Notes: a model not told the origin generated them from the sequence alone. Numbered from the stretch's first letter, positions 52,137-61,477 are shown. The stretch: 64,000 nucleotides of DNA from Actinomycetales bacterium (GCA_002748155.1 PDRO01000004.1:54363-118362), one strand, 5' to 3'. Numbers and translations are program-made.

Positions 52137-53728
52137 CCAAGCCTGTGGTCCTCATTGCCGAAAAGCTCTCGCCCGCGACCGTGGAAGCACTCGGACCAGA
52201 CTTCGAGATTCGCTCCTGCAACGGTGCTGATCGAGGGGAGCTGCTGGCCGCGCTTCCCGGTGCCGACGCGGTGCTCATCCGCTCGGCCACCAAGATGGAT
52301 GCCGAAGCGATCGCAGTCGGCAAGCAGCTCAAAGTGATCGCACGGGCCGGGGTCGGGCTCGACAACGTCGACGTGCCGGCAGCCACCCACGCCGGCGTCA
52401 TGGTCGTCAACGCGCCCACGTCGAATATCACGTCGGCGGCCGAGCTGGCGGTCGGGCTGCTGCTGGCCAGCGCTCGCAATATCGCACCCGCCAACGAGTC
52501 CCTCAAGGGCGGGGCGTGGAAGCGCAGCAAGTATGCCGGTGTCGAGCTGCTCGGCAAGACGGTCGGGATCGTCGGGCTGGGTCGGATCGGGGCGTTGGTC
52601 GCTGAGCGGCTCAAGGGTTTCGGCGTCGAGATCGTCGCCTACGACCCCTACACGACCCCCAACACCGCCAGCCAACTCGGCGCGCGCCTCGTAGAGCTCG
52701 ACGAGCTGCTGGCGATCTCTGACTTCATCACGATCCACTTGCCCAAGACCAAGGAGACTCTCGGCCTGATCGGCACAGAGGCCCTGGGCAAGGTCAAGCC
52801 TGGTGTGCATATCGTGAATGCGGCCCGGGGCGGCATCGTCGACGAAGCCGCTCTGGCGGAGGCGATTCGGGCAGGGCGGGTCGGCGGCGCGGGCATCGAC
52901 GTCTTCGCGACCGAGCCGTGCACCGAATCGCCGCTCTTCGAGTTCGAGCAGGTCGTCGTCACGCCGCACCTCGGAGCCTCGACCGACGAGGCCCAAGAGA
53001 AAGCCGGTGTCGCCGTGGCGAAGTCGGTGCGCTTGGCGTTGGCCGGCGACATCGTGCCCGACGCGGTCAACGTCTCGGGCGGCACGATCGTCGAAGAAGT
53101 GCGTCCTGGGTTGGCGCTCGTCGAGAAGCTCGGCCGCATTTTCACCGCCGTCGCCGGCGGGGTTCCGCTGCACCTCAACCTCGACGTGAGCGGCGAGATC
53201 ACCGAGCACGACGTGAGCATCTGGAAGCTCTCGGCGCTCAAGGGCCTGTTCGTCGACGTCGTCGAGGACCAGGTCTCCTACGTCAACGCCCCCCACATCG
53301 CCGAGGAACGCGGAGTCGGGGTGACGTTGAGCACTGCTCCCGACAGCGGTGACTTCCGCAACATCACCACACTTCGTGGGTCGCTCAAGGACGGCACCGA
53401 AGTCTCGGTCTCCGGCACCCTGACCGGACCGCGGATGATCGAGAAGATCGTCGGGGTCAACGGCTATGACCTCGAGGTGCCGTTGACCGATCACCTGGCA
53501 GCATTCGCGTATGCCGATCGCCCCGGGATCATCGGCACGGTCGGCAGGCTGCTCGGCGAGTCAGACATTAACGTCGGTGGGATGCAGGTGGCCCGCAAGG
53601 GATCTGGCAACGGTGTCGGAGGCTCGGCGTTGATGATGCTCTCCGTCGACACCGAGCTACCCCAGCAGATCGCCGCCGGCATCGCCGAAGCGATCGGGGC
53701 AGAGTCCTTCGCCGTCGTCAACTTGTGA
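52133..53728 (+). CDS. serA: D-3-phosphoglycerate dehydrogenase
   Basis: First enzyme of serine synthesis, 531 residues, the long actinobacterial form. NAD-binding GIVGLGRIGALVAERL, catalytic arginine in NAARGGIVDEAAL, glutamate in FATEPCTESP and histidine in TPHLGASTDEA are present, followed by an allosteric substrate-binding domain and a C-terminal ACT domain (RPGIIGTVGRLLGESDINVG) for serine feedback. GTG 52133 has AAGGAA 6 nt upstream; ATG 52073 is a longer alternative. Confidence 0.95.
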   Translation: MTKPVVLIAEKLSPATVEALGPDFEIRSCNGADRGELLAALPGADAVLIRSATKMDAEAIAVGKQLKVIARAGVGLDNVDVPAATHAGVMVVNAPTSNITSAAELAVGLLLASARNIAPANESLKGGAWKRSKYAGVELLGKTVGIVGLGRIGALVAERLKGFGVEIVAYDPYTTPNTASQLGARLVELDELLAISDFITIHLPKTKETLGLIGTEALGKVKPGVHIVNAARGGIVDEAALAEAIRAGRVGGAGIDVFATEPCTESPLFEFEQVVVTPHLGASTDEAQEKAGVAVAKSVRLALAGDIVPDAVNVSGGTIVEEVRPGLALVEKLGRIFTAVAGGVPLHLNLDVSGEITEHDVSIWKLSALKGLFVDVVEDQVSYVNAPHIAEERGVGVTLSTAPDSGDFRNITTLRGSLKDGTEVSVSGTLTGPRMIEKIVGVNGYDLEVPLTDHLAAFAYADRPGIIGTVGRLLGESDINVGGMQVARKGSGNGVGGSALMMLSVDTELPQQIAAGIAEAIGAESFAVVNL

Positions 53729-53800
53729 GTGCCGGGTTGCCCGATAGTCAAGTCCTGAGACGACTCGTCCGCATCGTGGTCGGTTGCCTATCGTGAGGGA

Positions 53801-54877
53801 ATGACCGATAGCGCGCCGACCAGCCTCAGCATCGCCGTCATCGGAGGTGACGGCATCGGACCGGAAGTCGTCGCGGAAGGGTTGAAGGTTCTTGTCGCGG
53901 CCACCGACGGCCGGGTGCGGGTCAGCACCAGCGACTACGACCTCGGTGCCCGTCGCTGGCACGCGACTGGTGAAACACTGCCTGACTCGGTGCTGGCTGA
54001 GCTGCGGCAGCACGATGCCATCCTGCTCGGCGCGATCGGTGACCCGACGGTGCCCAGCGGCGTGCTGGAACGCGGCGTGCTGCTCCCGATCCGCTTCGCG
54101 CTCGATCAATTCGTCAATCTGCGGCCGGCCAAGCTCTATCCCGGGGTGACAAGCCCGCTCGATGTCGGCGCGGTGGCGCCCCACGGGATCGACTTCGTCG
54201 TGGTGCGAGAAGGCACCGAAGGCCCATATACCGGAAACGGTGGTGTGCTCCGTGCCGACACCCCGCGCGAGATCGCGACCGAAGTCAGCGTCAACACCCG
54301 TTTCGGGGTCGAGCGAGTGGTCCGTGATGCCTTTGCCCGAGCGCAAGCCAGGCCACGCAAGCATCTGACGCTGGTGCACAAGCACAACGTCCTGACTTAC
54401 GCGGGGCACCTATGGAGACGCACCGTCGATGCGGTGAACACCGACTTCCCCGAGGTGCAGACGGCCTACCAGCATGTCGACGCGGCGACGATCTTCCTCG
54501 TGACCGACCCCGGTCGGTTCGACGTCATCATCACCGACAACCTCTTCGGCGACATCATCACCGATATCGCGGCTGCCGTGGCCGGCGGGATCGGTCTGGC
54601 CGCCAGCGGCAACATCAACCCCACGCGCAGCACCCCAAGCATGTTCGAGCCGGTCCACGGAAGTGCCCCGGACATTGCCGGTCAAGGCAAGGCCGACCCC
54701 ACCGCAACGATCCTCTCCGTGAGCATGTTGCTCGCTCACGTCGGGTTGACCGAGGATGCCGCTCGAGTCGAAGCCGCAGTCGCTGCCGACCTGGCCTCGC
54801 GCTCGCGCTCAACCCAAACCCGCTCCACCCGCCAGATCGGGGACGCGATCGCCGCAAGCGTCACGTCAGGCTCGTAG
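53801..54877 (+). CDS. leuB: 3-isopropylmalate dehydrogenase
   Basis: Enzyme of 358 residues that oxidises isopropylmalate in leucine synthesis and beta-methylmalate in the citramalate route to isoleucine. It opens [17 protein letters not shown], binds substrate through [14 protein letters not shown] and metal through the aspartate of [13 protein letters not shown], with [25 protein letters not shown] (53789-53794) ends 6 nt before ATG 53801, so translation is probably leaderless. leuC and leuD are not in the window. Confidence 0.95.
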   Translation: MTDSAPTSLSIAVIGGDGIGPEVVAEGLKVLVAATDGRVRVSTSDYDLGARRWHATGETLPDSVLAELRQHDAILLGAIGDPTVPSGVLERGVLLPIRFALDQFVNLRPAKLYPGVTSPLDVGAVAPHGIDFVVVREGTEGPYTGNGGVLRADTPREIATEVSVNTRFGVERVVRDAFARAQARPRKHLTLVHKHNVLTYAGHLWRRTVDAVNTDFPEVQTAYQHVDAATIFLVTDPGRFDVIITDNLFGDIITDIAAAVAGGIGLAASGNINPTRSTPSMFEPVHGSAPDIAGQGKADPTATILSVSMLLAHVGLTEDAARVEAAVAADLASRSRSTQTRSTRQIGDAIAASVTSGS

Positions 54878-54977
54878 CAGCCCGCCAGCCCCTTCTTCCG
54901 GTCCCGGCACAGTCGGAACTCGTGCCGCTGGACTCTTGCGAAGGCCTGGCTGGTGTTGTGCTCGAAGCCGGCAGGGA

Positions 54978-55022
54978 GTGCTGGGTTTCGAGGTGCTGGG
55001 TTTCGGGGTGCTTGGTTCAGAG
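54978..55022 (+). repeat. Three tandem 15-nt repeats with Val-Leu codons
   Basis: GTGCTGGGTTTCGAG, GTGCTGGGTTTCGGG and a third copy beginning GTGCTTGGTTCAGAG stand head to tail. In the frame of GTG 54978 they read VLGFE VLGFG VLGSE, then VELLVGLV. Confidence 0.7.
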
Positions 55023-55123
55023 GTGGAGTTGCTGGTCGGACTCGTGGCGTGTCCCGGGTGTGGCCGTCGCACTCACCTCGAACTCTTTCTGGCGCGCACC
55101 CCAATGCACACTCCTTCGATATA

Positions 55124-55213
55124 GCTGGTCCGGGGCCCGTCGGCTCCGACGAACGGGGCAACGAGGATAGGCTGCTCCGCATCTCTGCGAATACCGCCAA
55201 CTGCCGGACCAGC
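55124..55213. repeat. Long-range inverted repeat before ilvE
   Basis: GCTGGTCCGG (55124-55133) and CCGGACCAGC (55204-55213) are perfect reverse complements 70 nt apart. The right arm ends 8 nt before the ilvE Shine-Dalgarno sequence. Confidence 0.55.
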
Positions 55214-55231
55214 CGGTCGATGGGAGCCCAG

Positions 55232-56329
55232 ATGAGTGCCTTGAGCTTTGGGGTGCAGCCGAACGAGCACCCGGTGCCGGACGGGCGCCGCGCTGAGCTG
55301 GTGGCCGACCCCGGCTTCGGCACGGTCTTCACCGATCACATGGCGATGGCCCGGTGGACGCCACAGGCAGGGTGGCACGACGCGCGAGTCACGGCATACG
55401 GTCCGATCTCGCTTATGCCGGCGGCCGCAGTGTTGCACTATGCGCAGGAGGTCTTCGAGGGGCTCAAGGCGTATCGGCACGCGGACGGCTCGGTGTGGAG
55501 CTTCCGACCGGAGGCCAACGCCGAGCGGATGCAGCGCTCGTGTCGCCGGTTGGCGTTGCCGGAGTTGCCGGTCGAAGACTTCATCGGGTCGTTGCGGGCG
55601 CTCGTCGAGGTCGATCAGGCTTGGGTGCCGCCGGCGGGGACCGGTGAAACGAGCCTTTACCTGCGCCCGTTCATGTTCGCATCGGAGTCCTTCCTCGGGG
55701 TGCGCCCGGCGGCTGATGTCACCTACTGCCTCATCGCGTCACCGGCCGGCGCGTATTTCACCGGTGGGCTCAAGCCGGTCACCCTCTGGGTCTCGCAGCA
55801 CTTCGCGCGGGCCGGCGCTGGCGGCACTGGTGCCGCCAAGTGCGGTGGCAACTACGCTTCCAGTCTGGCAGGGCAGGTGGAAGGCATCGGGCACGGCTGC
55901 GACCAAGCCGTCTTCCTCGATTCGACCCAGACCTACATCGAAGAGCTGGGCGGGATGAACTTGTTTTTCGTGACGAAAGACCACAAACTCGTCACTCCTG
56001 AACTGACCGGCACCATCCTCGAAGGAGTCACGCGAAACTCGGTCCTGGAGTTGGCGAAGGACCTCGGGCTGATTCCGGAAGAGCGTCGTATCCCCATCGC
56101 TGAATGGAAAGACGCTGGCAAGTCCGGGGAAATACTCGAGATTTTCGCTTGCGGAACGGCGGCGGTTGTCACTCCGGTGGGGGAGTTGCGTTGGGAGGGT
56201 GGCGCGGTCGACCACCGTCGGGGGGGTGCCGAGGTCGGCGAGGTCACGAAGACGATTCGTCGGCGGCTGCTCGACATCCAGTACGGTCGCGCCGAGGATA
56301 CTCGCGGATGGCTGACCCGACTGGCCTGA
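55232..56329 (+). CDS. ilvE: Branched-chain amino acid aminotransferase
   Basis: Fold-type IV PLP enzyme (365 residues) that makes valine, leucine and isoleucine from their keto acids. PLP lysine K203 is in GAAKCGGNYASSL; the substrate-binding EVFEGLKAYR and the signature EELGGMNLFFV are present. ATG 55232 has GGGAG 5 nt upstream; ATG 55220 is less likely. The HAD gene starts within its last 22 nt. Confidence 0.95.
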   Translation: MSALSFGVQPNEHPVPDGRRAELVADPGFGTVFTDHMAMARWTPQAGWHDARVTAYGPISLMPAAAVLHYAQEVFEGLKAYRHADGSVWSFRPEANAERMQRSCRRLALPELPVEDFIGSLRALVEVDQAWVPPAGTGETSLYLRPFMFASESFLGVRPAADVTYCLIASPAGAYFTGGLKPVTLWVSQHFARAGAGGTGAAKCGGNYASSLAGQVEGIGHGCDQAVFLDSTQTYIEELGGMNLFFVTKDHKLVTPELTGTILEGVTRNSVLELAKDLGLIPEERRIPIAEWKDAGKSGEILEIFACGTAAVVTPVGELRWEGGAVDHRRGGAEVGEVTKTIRRRLLDIQYGRAEDTRGWLTRLA

Positions 56330-57144
56330 GCGGTGTGACCCGACCCGGGATGGGTCCGCCTCGATTGGTTGCCACTGATCTGGACGGCACACTCGTGCGC
56401 TCGGACGGCACGGTCTCGGCCCGGTCGGCAGCTGCGCTGGCGGCGGTCTCCGCGGCCGGGATCCAAACCGTCGTCGTGACGGCCCGCCCACCCCGGTGGT
56501 TGCATGACGTCGAGGACGTGCTCGGTCCACACGGGATCGCCGTGTGCGGTAACGGCGCTTTCGTCTATGACGTCGTCGGGCGACGCTTGCTGCGCCAGGA
56601 GGGCTTCGACCCGACGGTGTTGCAGGCGATCGTGCGTGATCTGCGCCAGTCCGTGCCCGGCGTGGTCTGTGCGGCCGAACGAGGGGTTGGGGCCTGGGTC
56701 GAGCCGGACTTCCCGGACCGGCACGGTGACGCCCAGGCGAATGAGGCGATCCGCCGGCCGCTTGACGAACTCGATGACGAGCCGGTCGGCAAGCTGTTGG
56801 CGCTGGCGCCGCAGGTGGCGACCGACGAGTTGCTGACTCTGGTTGAGCGGATCGTGGGCGACCGTGGCGTGCTTGCCTACTCCGGAGCCGGGGGTCTGGC
56901 CGAAGTCAACCCACCCGGAGTGACCAAAGCCGCCGGGCTGGCGCGTTGGTGCACTGATCGAGACGTGATGGCCAGCGACGTGTGGGCATTCGGTGACATG
57001 CCGAACGATCTGCCCATGCTGCAGTGGGCAGGCGTCGGGGTGGCGGTGGCCAACGCGCACGTGGAAGTGCTCGCACACGCCGATCTCGTCTGCCCGAGCA
57101 ACGACGACGACGGAGTCGCTGTGGTCCTGGAGAGCCTGCTCTGA
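56308..57144 (+). CDS. HAD-superfamily phosphatase (Cof-like)
   Basis: HAD hydrolase of 278 residues with a C2B-type cap. The catalytic aspartates D24 and D26 are in LVATDLDGTLVRSDG, the threonine/serine motif is VVVTARPP, and the metal motif is FGDMPNDLPML. Such enzymes dephosphorylate sugar phosphates, FMN or PLP. ATG 56308 has GAGGA about 9 nt upstream; GTG 56335 and ATG 56350 are alternatives. A PLP- or cofactor-related link to IlvE is tempting but unsupported. Confidence 0.85.
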   Translation: MADPTGLSGVTRPGMGPPRLVATDLDGTLVRSDGTVSARSAAALAAVSAAGIQTVVVTARPPRWLHDVEDVLGPHGIAVCGNGAFVYDVVGRRLLRQEGFDPTVLQAIVRDLRQSVPGVVCAAERGVGAWVEPDFPDRHGDAQANEAIRRPLDELDDEPVGKLLALAPQVATDELLTLVERIVGDRGVLAYSGAGGLAEVNPPGVTKAAGLARWCTDRDVMASDVWAFGDMPNDLPMLQWAGVGVAVANAHVEVLAHADLVCPSNDDDGVAVVLESLL

Positions 57145-57232
57145 CGCGGTGTTCGACCGGCTGCGACACGCACCGTGTCCGAATGGCGAGACTTCCTGTG
57201 GGCGGCATTGCCACTATGGCAATCTGTGCGTC

Positions 57233-57295
57233 GTGCAGTGTGCGACCCTTGCCCTCCGCGACGTGGCTATCGCCACCGTCGTCCTGATTACCTGA
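57233..57295 (+). CDS. cimA leader peptide (Val/Ile/Leu-rich)
   Basis: GTG 57233 opens a 20-codon frame ending at TGA 57295; its last half reads DVAIATVVLIT. Codons used are GTG, ATC, GTC, GTC, CTG, ATT, with two earlier leucines. CAATCT ends 7 nt before the GTG, so it may be leaderless. Stalling at the Ile/Val/Leu codons would control the hairpins just downstream. Confidence 0.55.
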   Translation: MQCATLALRDVAIATVVLIT

Positions 57296-57349
57296 GCGCG
57301 ACGAGCTCACCTTCGTCGCGCTGACCTCCCGCACCCGGGGGGTCTTTTT
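57295..57349 (+). terminator. cimA attenuator hairpins
   Basis: AGCGCGACGA (57295-57304) pairs perfectly with TCGTCGCGCT (57313-57322), an 8-nt loop, starting at the leader stop. GACCTCCC (57323-57330) pairs with GGGGGGTC (57337-57344), one G-U pair, followed by TTTTT (57345-57349): an intrinsic terminator 100 nt before cimA. Confidence 0.7.
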
Positions 57350-57453
57350 GTTGGTCCGGACCATCCACATCCGGCCGACAGGGGCGAGGGCAGGACGATC
57401 GGAGCGTCGGGTCGCGCACACTGCACGACATACCTCCTGACGAAAGAACTCTC

Positions 57454-59040
57454 ATGTCGACCCTCGACCTCCATGTCTACGACACCACGCTGCGTGATGG
57501 CGCCCAGCAGGAGGGCTTGAACCTCTCTGTTGCTGACAAGCTCGCTATTGCGCACCAGCTCGACGAGCTGGGTGTCGGCTACATCGAGGGTGGCTGGCCC
57601 GGCGCCAATCCCAAGGACACCGAATTCTTCGCCCGCGCCCAGCGGGAGCTCACGTTGCAGAACGCCGCCTTGGCCGCCTTCGGGGCCACCCGGCGTGCCG
57701 GCACCGTTGCCGGCGACGATCCGCTCGTGCGGGCCCTGCTCGAGTCGGGTGCGCCGGTGATCACCCTCGTCGCCAAGGCCCACAACCGGCACGTCGAGCA
57801 GGCGTTGCGCACGACACTGCACGAGAACCTGGCGATGATCCGTGACACCGTCGCTTTCCTGCGCGGCGAAGGCCGTCGGGTCTTCGTCGACGCCGAGCAC
57901 TTCTTCGACGGCTACTCCCTCGACCGTGACTACTCGATCGAGTGTGTGCGGGCAGCGGCCGAGGCCGGCGCCGAAGTCGTGGCGTTGTGCGACACGAATG
58001 GCGGCATGCTGCCCTCCCAGGTCGCCGACGTCGTCGACGACGTCTTGACCGCCTCGGGTGCGCGGCTGGGCATCCACTGCCACAACGACACCGGGTGTGC
58101 CGTCGCCAACACGATGGCCGCCGTCGATGCCGGTGCGACCCACGTGCAGGGCACCGTCAACGGTTACGGCGAGCGCACCGGCAACGCGAACATCCTCACC
58201 GTCGTGTCGAATCTCCAGATCAAACGCGGTATGCCGCTGCTCGCGGACGACCGGCTCCGTGACGCAACTCGGATCTCCCACGCGATCAGCGAGGTCGCCA
58301 ACGTGACGCCCCACAGCCGGCAGCCGTATGTCGGCGCCAGTGCCTTCGCCCACAAGGCCGGTCTGCACGCCAGCGCACTCAAGGTGGACCCCGACCTCTA
58401 TCAGCACACCGACCCGGCATTCGTCGGCAACTCGATGCGCACTCTTGTCTCGGACATGGCCGGACGAGCCAGCATCGAGCTCAAGGCCAAGGAGATGGGC
58501 TGGGACATCTCGGACACACCCGAGCTGGCCGCCAAGGTGCTCGCCGAGATCAAGGACCTCGAACTGGCCGGGTGGACCTTCGACGCCGCTGACGCCTCCT
58601 TCGAGCAGTTGTTACGTAGGCACCTGGGCAGCGAGGTCCAGTACTTCGAGGTCGAGTCCTGGCGGGTCATCACCGACGCGCGCGGTGAGGGCCCGGAGGC
58701 CACGTCGGAAGCAACAGTCAAGCTCCGTGCCGGCGGTGCACGGCACGTGGCGACCGGAGAGGGCAACGGGCCGGTCAACGCCCTCGACCACGCCTTGCGT
58801 CAGGCACTGACCCGGGTCTATCCCGAGCTCGACACCCTCAAGCTGGTCGATTACCGGGTGCGCATCCTCGACGCCTCGCACGGCACCGAGGCCGTGACCC
58901 GAGTGCTCATCGAAACCGCCAACGGCGAAACCACCTGGCAAACCGTCGGGGTCGCTCCCAACATCGTCCAGGCATCCTGGCGGGCCCTGGTCGACGGAAT
59001 CACCTACGGGCTGCAGCGCGAAGGCGTGGCAGCCCGATGA
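57454..59040 (+). CDS. cimA: (R)-citramalate synthase
   Basis: Enzyme of 528 residues that condenses pyruvate with acetyl-CoA, opening the threonine-independent isoleucine route. It has the HMGL-like barrel with YDTTLRDGAQQEGLNLS, the CimA-specific YIEGGWPGANPKD, metal histidines in HCHNDTGCAVAN, GTVNGYGERTGNAN, and a C-terminal allosteric domain (about 400-528) like that of LeuA, for isoleucine feedback. The IEGGWPG motif separates it from LeuA and homocitrate synthase. The GNAT gene overlaps its stop by 4 nt. Attenuation upstream fits control by isoleucine. Confidence 0.93.
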   Translation: MSTLDLHVYDTTLRDGAQQEGLNLSVADKLAIAHQLDELGVGYIEGGWPGANPKDTEFFARAQRELTLQNAALAAFGATRRAGTVAGDDPLVRALLESGAPVITLVAKAHNRHVEQALRTTLHENLAMIRDTVAFLRGEGRRVFVDAEHFFDGYSLDRDYSIECVRAAAEAGAEVVALCDTNGGMLPSQVADVVDDVLTASGARLGIHCHNDTGCAVANTMAAVDAGATHVQGTVNGYGERTGNANILTVVSNLQIKRGMPLLADDRLRDATRISHAISEVANVTPHSRQPYVGASAFAHKAGLHASALKVDPDLYQHTDPAFVGNSMRTLVSDMAGRASIELKAKEMGWDISDTPELAAKVLAEIKDLELAGWTFDAADASFEQLLRRHLGSEVQYFEVESWRVITDARGEGPEATSEATVKLRAGGARHVATGEGNGPVNALDHALRQALTRVYPELDTLKLVDYRVRILDASHGTEAVTRVLIETANGETTWQTVGVAPNIVQASWRALVDGITYGLQREGVAAR

Positions 59041-59615
59041 GTGCTATGGCCGACTACTCGTGGAGCCCACCGACCCCGGCATACTTGCCTGCTCAGCAAC
59101 CGAATTACGGGCTCACCCTGCGCGCCGGCCGCCGTGACGAGGCAGCCGTTCTGAGCGATCTGGCGCTGCGCAGCACGGCCTGGTGGGAGGACTGGGAATC
59201 GTTCCCGCCTGATACCCGAGACGAGCTCACGCTCGATCCGGACTCCGCCGAACACACCACCGTCGTTGAGGTCGACGGGCGAGTCGCTGGCTTCTATCGC
59301 ATCGATCCTTTGCCGGCGAGTGCTGGGCGCCCTGGTTGTGGCGAGCTCAGCATGCTGTTCGTCGACCCGGACTTCGTCGGCTCCGGCGTGGGTCGAGTGC
59401 TCGTCGAGGACGCCCGCCGAGGGGCCGGTGCCGCCGGATGGTCACATCTGCTCGTGTGTGCGGAGCCGCATGCCACCCCGTTCTATCAGCGCCTCGGGGC
59501 CGAGCAGGTCGGTGAGCGACCCGGCGCGACCTCCGGTTGCAGTTCCCCCATATTCCTGCTTCCGGTCCGTCGGAGCGGTGGCTCCGGGGGAGCGCGGGCG
59601 GCCTACTGGCGCTGA
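59037..59615 (+). CDS. GNAT-family N-acetyltransferase
   Basis: Acetyltransferase of 192 residues coupled to cimA through ATGA. The acetyl-CoA loop is VDPDFVGSGVGRVLVEDARRG, followed by LLVCAEPHATPFYQRLGAEQVG; a 20-residue proline/tyrosine-rich N-terminus precedes the fold. The substrate is unknown; co-translation with citramalate synthase may be positional only. Confidence 0.8.
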   Translation: MSAMADYSWSPPTPAYLPAQQPNYGLTLRAGRRDEAAVLSDLALRSTAWWEDWESFPPDTRDELTLDPDSAEHTTVVEVDGRVAGFYRIDPLPASAGRPGCGELSMLFVDPDFVGSGVGRVLVEDARRGAGAAGWSHLLVCAEPHATPFYQRLGAEQVGERPGATSGCSSPIFLLPVRRSGGSGGARAAYWR

Positions 59616-60024
59616 ACGAGCGTATTGCGCCACTGCAGCCGGTTCTTTTCGGATGGGTCGACAGTCTGGCTACAGTTTAGGGGGCCACGACTTGTCAGAG
59701 CTAGGAAGGGTGTTTCTTATGCCCTCGATGTATTCCTCTGCTTGACCGGGCTTTAGGTCGCGGAGGTTGTTTATGCTCGTCGCCCGCACTGGTCTGATTC
59801 CGTAAAACCCGAGCACGTTCTTTTTCACAGTCTCTTCGGCTGCAAGCATCCTACGTGTCGCCCTTTGCGGCAATGCTCGTGCTGCCGAGATCGGATCCGC
59901 CGCGTCGTAGCGGAACTACGCGGCGTCCTCTCCCGTTACCGGGCGGACCTGGCCAGGTTACGCGCCCAGGTGGCCGAGAGTATCCCGGGATTGAGCTCAT
60001 CAGCGATGTGCGGATCCCCGACAG
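59616..60024. other. AT-richer interval between convergent genes
   Basis: About 400 nt. The stretch 59640-59880 is clearly lower in GC than anything around it and holds the small minus-strand frame at 59670-59849. No repeats or RNA gene were recognised. Confidence 0.5.
59670..59849 (-). CDS. Small hypothetical protein, possible remnant
   Basis: Frame of 59 residues beginning MLAAEETVKKNVLGFYG with ATG 59849 preceded by AAAGGG at 10 nt; TTG 59873 is an earlier option. Codons such as ATA, AGA and CTA are unlike the neighbours, so this could be foreign or the tail of a decayed gene. I do not recognise it. Confidence 0.3.
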   Translation of the reverse strand: MLAAEETVKKNVLGFYGIRPVRATSINNLRDLKPGQAEEYIEGIRNTLPSSDKSWPPKL

Positions 60025-61473
60025 CTAACCCGGCTCGGCGGCGGTCAACCGGAGAACGACCCGCGCGCCGCCGGTCGGCCCGTCGGTGATACGGACGGCG
60101 CCGCCATGGGCGGTCACGACGGCACTGACGATCGACAGGCCGAGCCCGGACCCGGAGCTCGTGCCGGCACCGGCACCGGGCTCGGTCACCCGGTAGAAGC
60201 GGTCGAAGACCCGCTCCCGCAGGTCATCGGGGATGCCGGGACCGTCGTCGACCACCTCGACGACGACTGTTGTGGCATGGCGCTCCACCGTCACGTCCAC
60301 TGAGGCGTTCGCAGGGGTGTGTAGGCAGGCGTTGACCAGGAGGTTGTCGATCACCTGCCGCAGTCGCAGCGTGTCCCCGACGACCCAGCAGTCGCCGGAG
60401 GTCGCCAGGCGGATGACCCGGCCGGGGTGACGGACCCGTACGGTGTCGACAGCCTCGGCGGTGACCTGGGCCAAGTCGACGGGGTTTTGCTCCAAGGCTC
60501 GTCCGGCATCGAGCCGCGCGAGCAGGAGGAGCTCGTCGACGAGGACGCTCATCCGGTTGGTCTCTTGCTCGATCCGGCTGAGCAGCTGGGCCAGGTCGTC
60601 GGGGTTGTTGCTGGTGTGCCGGAACAGCTCGGCGTAGCCCTGGACGCTGGCCAACGGCGTCCGCAGCTCGTGCGATGCGTCGGCCACAAACTGGCGCAGC
60701 CGCTGTTCGGACTGCTCGCGCTCGGCGAACGCTCTCTCGATGTCGTCGGCCATCTGATTGAAAGCGTGTGCGACCTGGCTGATCTCGACGGCCGGTGAGT
60801 CGACGACGATCCGGGTTCGCAGGTCGCCGGCTCCGATCCGGCCGGCAACTGCGACCATCTGCTCGAGGGGACGCAGGTGTCGCCGGAACAGCCAATAGGT
60901 GGCCAGTGCCGCCGCGCCGAGAACTGCGACGGTGATCGTCACCGCTAGGGCGCCTAAACGCTGGCTGAAGTTGTCGTCGGCGTCGGTGCGAGCCGCGACG
61001 ACGAGGATCAGCCCGTCGGCGTCCGGGACCCGGGTCGAGAGGGCCCGCCAGCCCGGTGGGTCCTCGACAGCCGCGCCTGGACGGGTTGCGACCGGGTGGA
61101 TGTCGGAAGTGGCTCCGTCGCGCTCACCCGGTTGCATGGCGTCGGGAAGCTTGCTGTCCAGATCGGGACGTAGGCCGAAGCTGACCGTGCGGAGCACTTG
61201 GCCGTCGGCCGTCCGGATCTGGAAGAAGGACGGGACGGTGCCAGCTTCGGCGAGCGCCCGCCATACCGGGCTATCGATGTCCAGGGCATCCACGACACCG
61301 TCGGGGTCGCTGGCTCCGGAGTCGATGACTCGGGTCGTCATTACTCGCATGAGCTCGTCGGTCCGGTCCGAGCGCAGGTCCTGGATGGCCCCGAACGTCG
61401 CCCCTACGGCCACGACGAGACCGACCGCGAAGATGGCGACGGAGCTGAGGACGATCCGAGTCCGCAGACGCAT
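60025..61473 (-). CDS. Sensor histidine kinase
   Basis: Membrane kinase of 482 residues. TM1 is about 10-32, an extracellular sensor domain 33-172, TM2 about 175-197, then HAMP, the phospho-acceptor H268 in ADASHELRTPLASV, the N box VIDNLLVNACLHTP, the G1 box DDGPGIPDDL and G2 SGLGLSIV. All catalytic boxes are intact. It starts 4 nt after the response-regulator stop, so they are one operon. The layout resembles mycobacterial TrcS; the signal is unknown. The upstream open frame to 61554 lies inside the regulator gene. Confidence 0.93.
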   Translation of the reverse strand: MRLRTRIVLSSVAIFAVGLVVAVGATFGAIQDLRSDRTDELMRVMTTRVIDSGASDPDGVVDALDIDSPVWRALAEAGTVPSFFQIRTADGQVLRTVSFGLRPDLDSKLPDAMQPGERDGATSDIHPVATRPGAAVEDPPGWRALSTRVPDADGLILVVAARTDADDNFSQRLGALAVTITVAVLGAAALATYWLFRRHLRPLEQMVAVAGRIGAGDLRTRIVVDSPAVEISQVAHAFNQMADDIERAFAEREQSEQRLRQFVADASHELRTPLASVQGYAELFRHTSNNPDDLAQLLSRIEQETNRMSVLVDELLLLARLDAGRALEQNPVDLAQVTAEAVDTVRVRHPGRVIRLATSGDCWVVGDTLRLRQVIDNLLVNACLHTPANASVDVTVERHATTVVVEVVDDGPGIPDDLRERVFDRFYRVTEPGAGAGTSSGSGLGLSIVSAVVTAHGGAVRITDGPTGGARVVLRLTAAEPG

Positions 61474-61477
61474 GTCG

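Larger units (their letters stand above)
54878..55231 (+). promoter_or_regulatory. ilvE leader region
   Basis: 354 nt without a conserved gene. It contains a 15-nt triple repeat that reads as repeated Val-Leu codons (54978-55022), a frame open to TAG 55124, a 10-bp long-range inverted repeat (55124-55213) and the ilvE ribosome site GGGAG (55222-55226). It may be a third attenuator, but no T-run terminator is seen. Confidence 0.45.
57145..57453 (+). promoter_or_regulatory. cimA leader region
   Basis: 309 nt before cimA. From left to right: a -10-like CAATCT (57220-57225), a leader peptide (57233-57295), a 10-bp hairpin over its stop, a terminator with T5, and a 100-nt stretch ending in the cimA ribosome site. 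It is a well-formed attenuator. Confidence 0.6.
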
